Under the pieces are notes generated by a model, which made no database searches, was not told the origin of the DNA, and saw only the letters and a program-made list of their open reading frames with translations. The position numbers and the translations under genes are program-made. From Deltaproteobacteria bacterium (GTDB lineage: Bacteria; Myxococcota_A; Polyangia; DRWM01; JAAZOP01), in the NCBI GenBank assembly GCA_016218765.1, contig JACRCZ010000119.1, positions 1 to 52,030 on the forward strand: a stretch of 52,030 nucleotides of DNA, given 5' to 3'. Position 1 is the first letter of the stretch. The number at the start of each line of letters is the position of its first letter. Positions 46,726 through 52,030 of the stretch are shown here, piece after piece.

Positions 46726-49179
46726 ATGGCGCAGGGCCGGGGCCAGGGGGATGAGCCGGACGACGGGCGCACGATGGTGCACTCGCCGACGACGAGTCCT
46801 TCGCTCATCGCGAGCACGTCGGGACCGTTGGACGCGGAGCTGGGGGCGGCGGGGCCGCGGGTCGACGTGCAGGTCCAGGGACAGCTTGCCGAGGGCGGGA
46901 TGGGGCGGATCCTGCTGGCGCACGACCCGGCGATCGGGCGGACGGTCGCCGTCAAGGTGATGCACGCCGAGCTGGCGAACGACGCGGAGATCAAGGCGCG
47001 TTTCCTGGCGGAGGCGCGGATCACGGGCCGGCTGGAGCATCCCAACATCGTGCCGGTGCACGCGCTGGGCTACCTGCCCGACGGCTCGGCGGCGTTCGCG
47101 ATGAAGCGCGTCCGCGGCCAGGCGCTCTCGACGATCATCGCGCGCGTCAAGGCCGGCGACCCGGAAGCGCGGCGCGAACACTCGCGCCTGCGGCTCCTGG
47201 GCGTGTTCCAGCAGGTGTGCATGGCGGTCCACTTCGCCCACGTCAACGGCATCCTGCACCGCGACATCAAGCCGGCGAACGTGATGGTCGGGCCGTTCGG
47301 CGAGGTGTTCGTGATGGACTGGGGGATCGCCAAGGTGATGGGCGAGCCGGTGGCGGAGCGGGGGCCGCAGGACGGGCCGGACGAGCGCGCCAGCTTCCAC
47401 GGACGGCCGGGGAGCATCGCCGGCGGGACCTCGGTGGGCGCGGTGCTGGGGACGCCCGAGTACATGTCGCCGGAGCAGGCGATGGGCCGGCACGACCAGC
47501 TCGATGCGCGCTCGGACGTGTACTCGCTGGGCGCGACGCTGTTCGAGATGCTCACGGGGCGCCCGCCCTTCCAGGGCGTGACGCCGATGGAGACCATCGC
47601 CTGGGTGGTCGCGGGTCCCGATCCGGTCCTCGACACCTCGGCCGACGGCGAGCCTCTGACACCCGACCTGGAGGCGATGTGCCTGCGGGCGCTGGCGCGG
47701 CGCAAGGAGGAGCGCTACGCGTCGGCGCGGGACTTCTACCTGGCGATCGAGGCGTTCGTGACCGGCGCGGTGGAGCGCGAGCGGCGATCGCGCGAGGCGG
47801 CGGAGCACGTGGCGCTGGCGGAACGGCTGCTGGACGAGCATGCGAGCCTGCAGGGGACGATCGGCGGGCGGCGGCGGGCGGCGGCGGAGCTGCGCCAGGC
47901 CATCGCGCCGCAGGAGCCCCTGGCACGCAAGGCGGCGCTGTGGCTCATCGACGACGACGTGGCGCGGCTGGAGCAGGAGGCCGCGCAGACGCTCAACACC
48001 GCGCTCGGACACCTGCGCCACGCGGTGGAGCTGCGGCCCGACCACGCCGCCGCGCGCCGCGCACTGGCGGACTGGTACTGGACGCGGTTCCTGGACGCCG
48101 AGTGGCGGGGGCGGGTCGACGAGGCGTACTTCTACCGGCAGCTCGTGGAGGAGTACCACGACGGGCGGCTCGCCGCGCTGCTGGAAGGCTCGGCCCGGCT
48201 GTCGCTCGACACCGTGCCGGCCGGGGCGCGGGTGGCGGTGCGGCGCTACGTCGATGCCGACTACCGGCTCCGGCCGGCGGCCGAGGGTTGGGTCGGGACG
48301 AGCCCGGTGCGGGAGCTGGGGCTGCACATGGGCGGGTACCTGGTGAGCGTGGAGCGGCCGGGCAGCCGCGCCGTGCGGGTGCCCGTGTTCCTGCGTCGCG
48401 CGGAGCACGCACGGCTCACCGTGCCGTTGTTGCCCGACGAGGCGATCGGCGCGGACTTCGCGTACGTGCCGCCGGGCGGGTTCATCGCGGGAGGAGATCC
48501 GCTCGCCGAGAAATCGCTGGCCAAGACGTGGGTGCACCTGGACGGGTTCGTGATCGGGCGGACCAGCATCACGTGCGGCGAGTACCTCTCGTTCATCAAC
48601 GAGCTGGCGCGCGCGGACCTCGATCAGGCGCGGCGGCGGACTCCGCGGACGGGCCGGGAGGCGGGGTACTACTGGCCGTGCGTGGGCGACCAGTTCGAGA
48701 TCCCGGAGCGGGACAAGGACGGGGACGCCTGGCGGCCGGACTACCCGGTGTTCGGCGTATCCTTCGACGACGCCCTGGCGTACTGCGCCTGGCGCGCGGC
48801 GCGCGACTGCCTGCCGTGGCGGCTGCCGACGGAGCTGGAGTGGGAAAAAGCGGCGCGGGGCGCCGACGGGCGGCTGTATCCCTGGGGCGATCGGTTCGAT
48901 CCGACGTTCGCCAAGATGCGGCACACGCGGCCGGGCCGGCCGCAGCCCGAGCCGGTGGGCGCCTTCCCGAGCGACGAGTCGCCCTACGGCGTGCGGGACA
49001 TGGCGGGGACCATCCGCAACTGGTGCGACTCGCGCTGGCCGGCGGGCGAGCAGTACCGGGTGATCAAGGGCGGGGCGTGGAACCTTCCGGAGGAAGGATG
49101 CCGCGCCGCGGCGCGCTTCGGCCACTCGCGGGGGATGGTGCTGTCATCGATCGGGTTCCGGATCGTGCGGAGCCTGTAG
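46726..49179 (+). CDS. Ser/Thr protein kinase fused to FGE-sulfatase domain
   Basis: 817 aa. A Ser/Thr-rich N-terminus precedes the kinase (about 52-330): glycine loop LAEGGMG, Lys77 in [14 protein letters not shown] (Asp180), DWG (198-200) in place of DFG, and [11 protein letters not shown] helical region (about 350-460), a PEGA-like segment ([20 protein letters not shown]) and, from about residue 577, an FGE-sulfatase domain follow ([56 protein letters not shown]). The domain has no Cys in GFR(I)V, so it probably binds rather than oxidises. No transmembrane helix seen. Kinase-FGE fusions are known in myxobacteria and planctomycetes; substrates unknown. Confidence 0.93.
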   Translation: MAQGRGQGDEPDDGRTMVHSPTTSPSLIASTSGPLDAELGAAGPRVDVQVQGQLAEGGMGRILLAHDPAIGRTVAVKVMHAELANDAEIKARFLAEARITGRLEHPNIVPVHALGYLPDGSAAFAMKRVRGQALSTIIARVKAGDPEARREHSRLRLLGVFQQVCMAVHFAHVNGILHRDIKPANVMVGPFGEVFVMDWGIAKVMGEPVAERGPQDGPDERASFHGRPGSIAGGTSVGAVLGTPEYMSPEQAMGRHDQLDARSDVYSLGATLFEMLTGRPPFQGVTPMETIAWVVAGPDPVLDTSADGEPLTPDLEAMCLRALARRKEERYASARDFYLAIEAFVTGAVERERRSREAAEHVALAERLLDEHASLQGTIGGRRRAAAELRQAIAPQEPLARKAALWLIDDDVARLEQEAAQTLNTALGHLRHAVELRPDHAAARRALADWYWTRFLDAEWRGRVDEAYFYRQLVEEYHDGRLAALLEGSARLSLDTVPAGARVAVRRYVDADYRLRPAAEGWVGTSPVRELGLHMGGYLVSVERPGSRAVRVPVFLRRAEHARLTVPLLPDEAIGADFAYVPPGGFIAGGDPLAEKSLAKTWVHLDGFVIGRTSITCGEYLSFINELARADLDQARRRTPRTGREAGYYWPCVGDQFEIPERDKDGDAWRPDYPVFGVSFDDALAYCAWRAARDCLPWRLPTELEWEKAARGADGRLYPWGDRFDPTFAKMRHTRPGRPQPEPVGAFPSDESPYGVRDMAGTIRNWCDSRWPAGEQYRVIKGGAWNLPEEGCRAAARFGHSRGMVLSSIGFRIVRSL

Positions 49180-49244
49180 GGCGGTGCGGGGGAGCGGTAG
49201 AGCGGCAGAGCGGTGGGGGGGAGGGCGAGCAAGGGGGGGAGGGG

Positions 49245-49436
49245 CTACGAGAGGTCGATCAGGATGCCGGCGCCGTCCTCGTGGCGGTCGCGCTCGGGAT
49301 CCTCGCGCGGCGGGGTGCTCGGGCGCTGCGAGGCGGGCGGCGGCTCGAGGGGCAGCTCGATGCGCGGGCGTTCGTCACGGCGCAGCTTGTCCTGCTCGCG
49401 CTTCTTGATCTCCTCGATGATCCACGACGGCAGCAT
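49245..49436 (-). CDS. small conserved-looking protein with WIIEEIKKRE N-terminus
   Basis: 63 aa from ATG at 49436, no RBS seen. MLPSWIIEEIKKREQDKLRR, then a Pro/Arg-rich region and an acidic end (DRHEDGAGILIDLS). The MLPxWIIEE start followed by Arg/Lys and a PRIELPLEPPP stretch is of a type I associate with small proteins in delta-proteobacteria and planctomycetes, a recollection not a search result. A well formed promoter upstream supports it as real. Confidence 0.6.
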   Translation of the reverse strand: MLPSWIIEEIKKREQDKLRRDERPRIELPLEPPPASQRPSTPPREDPERDRHEDGAGILIDLS

Positions 49437-49472
49437 CCGGCCAACCCGCGCCCCCCGATGGGACCGGGGTTG

Positions 49473-49500
49473 ATCATAGTGAGGATCGGGCGGAACGCAA
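49473..49500 (-). promoter_or_regulatory. candidate promoter TTGCGT-N16-TATGAT
   Basis: Minus strand: TTGCGT (49500-49495), 16 nt, TATGAT (49478-49473), about 36 nt before the ATG of the small protein at 49436. The -10 matches the sigma70 consensus in five of six bases. Confidence 0.55.
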
Positions 49501-49501
49501 G

Positions 49502-49564
49502 GGGGAGTGCGGGGAGTGCGGGGAGTGCGGGGAGTGCGGGGAGTGCGGGGAGTGCGGGGAGTGC
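49502..49564. repeat. seven exact copies of a 9-bp tandem repeat
   Basis: GGGGAGTGC repeated seven times without a mismatch (63 bp). It lies between the promoter of the small protein and the 3' end of the aminotransferase gene. Non-coding. Perfect identity suggests recent slippage. Confidence 0.95.
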
Positions 49565-49601
49565 GTCCGAGCAGAGCCTGGCGCGCTTCCCGCGGTTTCC
49601 C

Positions 49602-50909
49602 CTACCACCCGAGGTGTTCGCCCTTCTGGAAGTAGTCGGCGAAGCCCTTGCGATCGGCGCCGGCGGCGGCGAGGCGCTTGACGCCTTCGCGCAGCAGGTC
49701 CATCGAGGTCGCGGTGGAGAGGCGGAGGAAGTGGCGGCCTGCGGTACCGATCTTGCCGAACGAGTTGCGGTCCATCGTGGCGACGGAGTGCCGGTAGAGG
49801 GCGAAGAGCTGGAACATCGTGGAGGGGCTGGTCTTGGCCTTCTTCTCCGCGGGGAGCGAGTCGTAGGCGGCCAGGACGCCGAGCTGCTCGAGCATGCCGC
49901 CGATGTTGGGGAAGACGTAGAACGCGCCGACGGGGGTGGCGCAGGTGACCCCGGGGACGTCGTTCAGTGCCCCGACGACCCACTTCGCGCGCTCCTCGAA
50001 CTGCCGCACCATGTCGGCCACGACCTTGGCGACGGCGGGGCTCTCGATGGCCTCCTTGCCGGCGAGCTGGATGAACGGCGGCGTGCAGGAGACGATGTTG
50101 ACGTTCAGGGTCTTGAAGATCTGCGCCTCCTCGACGTTGGGCAGGACGGCGTAGCCCAGGCGCCAGCCGGTCATGGCGTAGGTCTTGGAGTGCCCGGAGA
50201 CGACGATGGTCCGCTCGCGCATCCCCTGGAGCGAGGCGATGGAGTAGTGCTTGCGCCCGCCGAAGACGATGTACTCGTAGACCTCGTCGGAGTAGATGCG
50301 CACCGCGTCGTCGCACTTCGCGCGGATCACCTCGGCGATTTCCTCGAGATCCTGCTTCGTGAGCACGCCGCCCGTGGGGTTGGAGGGGGTGTTGATGATG
50401 ATCACCTTGGTCTTGGGCGTGATCAGCTTCTCGATGTCGGCCGCGGTGAAGCGGAAGTCGCGGGACTCCTCCAGGTGCAGGGGCACGGGCGTGGCGTGGG
50501 CGAAGGTGATGGTCGACTCGTAGATCGGGAACCCGGGGCTGGGGTAGATCACCTCGTCGCCGGGATTCACGTAGGTCATCATGGTGTAGAAGATGGGCGG
50601 TTTGGCGCCCGGGGTGACGACGACCTCTTCCGGATCGACCTTGAACCCGCGCGTCTCGGAGACCTGTTTCGCGATCGTCTGGCGGAAGGGGAGGAGGCCC
50701 TGGGGGTCGCAGTAGTGCGAATTCCCGGCATCGATCTCCTTCTTCGCGCGCTCGTTGATCGCCGCGGCCGAGTTGAAGTCGGGCTCGCCGAGGTTCAGCT
50801 TGACGGGTTTCAGGCCCGCCTCCTCGCATCGCCGGATGTCCACGCCGATTTTGAACGCGTTCTCCGTGCCCAGTCGGGCGATTCGGTCGGCCATGAGCGT
50901 CCTTGCCAT
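49602..50909 (-). CDS. class I/II PLP-dependent aminotransferase (aspartate aminotransferase-like)
   Basis: 435 aa from ATG at 50909 with GGAGG 7 nt upstream. Fold type I aminotransferase: LNLGEPDFNSA (substrate arm), TPGAKPPIFYTM, INTPSNPTGG, YSDEVYEYIVF, and the PLP lysine in VSGHSKTYAMTGWRLGY. The fold is of the aspartate/alanine aminotransferase group. An insertion of about 45 residues near 345-395 (SLPAEKKAKTSPSTMF, LYRHSVATMDRNSFGKIG) lengthens the C-terminal domain. Substrate not resolvable from sequence alone. Single gene with a promoter upstream. Confidence 0.93.
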   Translation of the reverse strand: MARTLMADRIARLGTENAFKIGVDIRRCEEAGLKPVKLNLGEPDFNSAAAINERAKKEIDAGNSHYCDPQGLLPFRQTIAKQVSETRGFKVDPEEVVVTPGAKPPIFYTMMTYVNPGDEVIYPSPGFPIYESTITFAHATPVPLHLEESRDFRFTAADIEKLITPKTKVIIINTPSNPTGGVLTKQDLEEIAEVIRAKCDDAVRIYSDEVYEYIVFGGRKHYSIASLQGMRERTIVVSGHSKTYAMTGWRLGYAVLPNVEEAQIFKTLNVNIVSCTPPFIQLAGKEAIESPAVAKVVADMVRQFEERAKWVVGALNDVPGVTCATPVGAFYVFPNIGGMLEQLGVLAAYDSLPAEKKAKTSPSTMFQLFALYRHSVATMDRNSFGKIGTAGRHFLRLSTATSMDLLREGVKRLAAAGADRKGFADYFQKGEHLGW

Positions 50910-50946
50910 CACGCACCTCCAGGGCCCCCCGGAACGAGCGCCGGTC

Positions 50947-50975
50947 ACGCTAGTGGGGGGGGATGGGGAGGTCAA
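50947..50975 (-). promoter_or_regulatory. aminotransferase promoter candidate TTGACC-N17-TAGCGT
   Basis: Minus strand: TTGACC (50975-50970), a C-rich 17-nt spacer, TAGCGT (50952-50947), 38 nt before ATG at 50909. Same CTCTTGAC-TCCC start and poly-C spacer as the rpmH promoter. Confidence 0.5.
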
Positions 50976-51268
50976 GAGGTTGGTGATCCGGGATGAGTGG
51001 GGCGACGGGAACGAGGGCGGCGATTGGGCCAAGTCGGGGAAGGGGGCAGGCGGAGGGAATGGATTGCGGTGGGGAGTGAGGGGGCGTAAGGTTCGGCCCC
51101 CTGGCGGCGAACTCCCGGACGCCGGACGAGGGGGGTGAATGGAGGTCCGGGGAAGGCCGTCGAAGGGGCCCCGGCGCGCTGGGACGAAGGCCGGGATCGG
51201 AATCGGGGTTCACCGGACCGCGACCGCTCGGGGTGGGCGGGCGGAGCCGGACCTGGAGGGTGCGAACG
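50976..51268. other. intergenic spacer between aminotransferase and small secreted gene
   Basis: About 290 bp beyond the aminotransferase promoter (359 bp between the two start codons). It holds G-rich low-complexity sequence and one 7-bp hairpin (AGGGGGC / GCCCCCT, 51079-51102, 10-nt loop). I see no convincing promoter for the plus-strand gene; its SD (GGAGG) is at about 51254. Confidence 0.6.
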
Positions 51269-51628
51269 ATGAAGAAGGCATTGCTGGGCGTGGCGTTGAT
51301 TCTCGCGGTGGGCGCGACGGCGGTGGCGCAGGACGAGCTGGCCTCCACGGTCACCATCGTCAACGACTCGGACTGGGGCATCCACTACCTTTACCTCAGC
51401 CCGACCTCGGACAACGAGTGGGGCCCCGACCAGCTCGGCGACGCGACCATCGCGCCGAACGGCGGGACCTTCCTCCTGCACAGCATCCCCTGCGACACCT
51501 ACGACGTGAAGCTCGTCGATGAGGACGGCGACGAGTGCGTCGTCGGTGCCGTCGATCTGTGCCTGGACGACGACACCTGGCACATCACCAACGCCAAGCT
51601 CCTCTCCTGCGAAGGCTACGGCGACTAG
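51269..51628 (+). CDS. small secreted protein of unknown function
   Basis: 119 aa from ATG at 51269 with GGAGG 10 nt upstream. Signal peptide MKKALLGVALILAVGATAVA, then a compact domain of about 95 residues (VTIVNDSDWGIHYLYLSP, NEWGPDQLGDATIAPNGG, CDTYDVKLVDEDGDECVVGA, VDLCLDD) with four Cys. The I-x-N-x-S-x-W-x-I-x-Y-L-Y-x-S-P-x-x-x-x-x-W-G-P-D-x-L-G pattern is of a small exported beta protein family found across proteobacteria; function unknown. Confidence 0.8.
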   Translation: MKKALLGVALILAVGATAVAQDELASTVTIVNDSDWGIHYLYLSPTSDNEWGPDQLGDATIAPNGGTFLLHSIPCDTYDVKLVDEDGDECVVGAVDLCLDDDTWHITNAKLLSCEGYGD

Positions 51629-51736
51629 GCTCCCGTCTCCCTCCGCACCGTCCCTCGGCCATCCGTCTCCGCCGTTCCGGCCTGAAGGGTCGATCGCGTG
51701 GGTCGTGACGACGTGTCGGCCTTCTCCGAACCGCGC

Positions 51737-52030
51737 TCAGAGAACCGGAAGCGGACCGGTCGTGCAGGCGGGGGTGCCGGAGGCGGGCGAGAGGGTGCCG
51801 CCGCCGGCGTCGGCGGTGATGGCGTTGATGCGGATGCGGCCCGTGCCGCCGCCGCCGCCGCCGCCGTCCTCGTCGTCGGTGTCGCACACGGAATCGCCGC
51901 CGGCGGGAACGGCTCCGGCGCCGCCGGGGCCGCCGGCGCAGCCGAGGCCCGCACCGGCTCCGCCGGGAGCGGGGGCGGCGTCGAGCGTGCCGCGCTGGCC
52001 GCCGGCGCCGCCCAGCGTGGTGCTCTCGGC
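51737..52030 (-). CDS. Gly/Ala-rich secreted protein, 3' end only
   Basis: 97 sense codons and a TGA, open at the right edge; the start lies outside. The visible part is Gly/Ala-rich (TLGGAGGQRG, GGPGGAGAVPAGGD), has three Cys, then a Gly7 run, TGRIRINAITADAGGG and a final PACTTGPLPVL. The Gly-run followed by GRIRI-N is a pattern of myxobacterial surface proteins with Gly-rich stalks. The 108-bp convergent spacer to the preceding gene shows no terminator. Confidence 0.7.
   Translation of the reverse strand, partial: AESTTLGGAGGQRGTLDAAPAPGGAGAGLGCAGGPGGAGAVPAGGDSVCDTDDEDGGGGGGGTGRIRINAITADAGGGTLSPASGTPACTTGPLPVL

Noticed and set aside
49502..49564. CRISPR-like array
   Set aside because: Units are 9 bp with no spacers; a simple tandem repeat.
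51079..51102. Hairpin as intrinsic terminator
   Set aside because: No T run follows and it is not at the end of a gene; no convincing intrinsic terminator found anywhere in the window.
1..52030. tRNA, rRNA, IS elements, phage or toxin-antitoxin genes
   Set aside because: Read both strands for their signatures and saw none.

Overview
The window is very GC-rich (about 70 % by eye) and densely coded. It carries Cys-rich DUF4215-type repeats, MopE-type DxDGDG repeats, a fibro-slime lipoprotein, Hanks-type Ser/Thr kinases (one with HRDVSPxN), an FHA-sigma54 activator and a kinase fused to an FGE-sulfatase domain. Together these point to a Myxococcota-like (deltaproteobacterial) genome, probably an uncultured lineage. 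I see no rRNA, tRNA, CRISPR, IS element or phage gene.

Layout. 1-5.3 kb: a DUF4912 protein, then a minus-strand run of secreted proteins (small lipoprotein, metzincin-like protease, two MopE-repeat proteins). 5.4-9 kb: a transmembrane Ser/Thr kinase followed by an FHA-domain sigma54 activator. 9-14.2 kb: exported proteins (beta-propeller, FGE-like, PHB-depolymerase-like esterase, TPR-like, MopE). 14.4-17.8 kb: two lipoproteins behind a near-consensus sigma54 promoter; the second has the motif order of an amidoligase/GCS-fold ligase. 17.9-23.2 kb: a minus-strand cluster of a metallophosphoesterase, a DUF362 protein and a tandem fusion of two AGPS-like flavoproteins. 24-27 kb: a protease remnant, a ChrA transporter and Cys-rich lipoproteins. 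27.2-29.8 kb: proBA. 30-37 kb: a fibro-slime lipoprotein, two tandem histidine kinases without a response regulator, rsmG and an NmrA-like reductase. 37-41 kb: exported or membrane proteins of unknown function.

41-45 kb is the conserved rpmH-rnpA-yidD-yidC-jag block on the minus strand. rpmH is a 49-codon gene with a GTG start. The block has REP-like and perfect palindromes embedded in frame in the yidC and yidD linkers, and yidD overlaps the end of rnpA. 45-46.5 kb holds a tandem pair of paralogous lipoproteins. 46.7-49.2 kb is the kinase-FGE fusion. The end has a small conserved-looking protein, a class I aminotransferase, a small secreted protein, and the 3' end of a Gly-rich protein running off the window.

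Roughly half of the genes encode exported proteins, many of them lipoproteins with Asp/Ala-rich spacers after the lipidation cysteine. At least six genes lacking a Shine-Dalgarno have a -10-like hexamer ending 7-9 nt before the start codon, suggesting leaderless transcripts. The most promising leads are the sigma54-driven lipoprotein pair with an amidoligase-like member, the AGPS double fusion, and the palindrome insertions in the rpmH-jag block.
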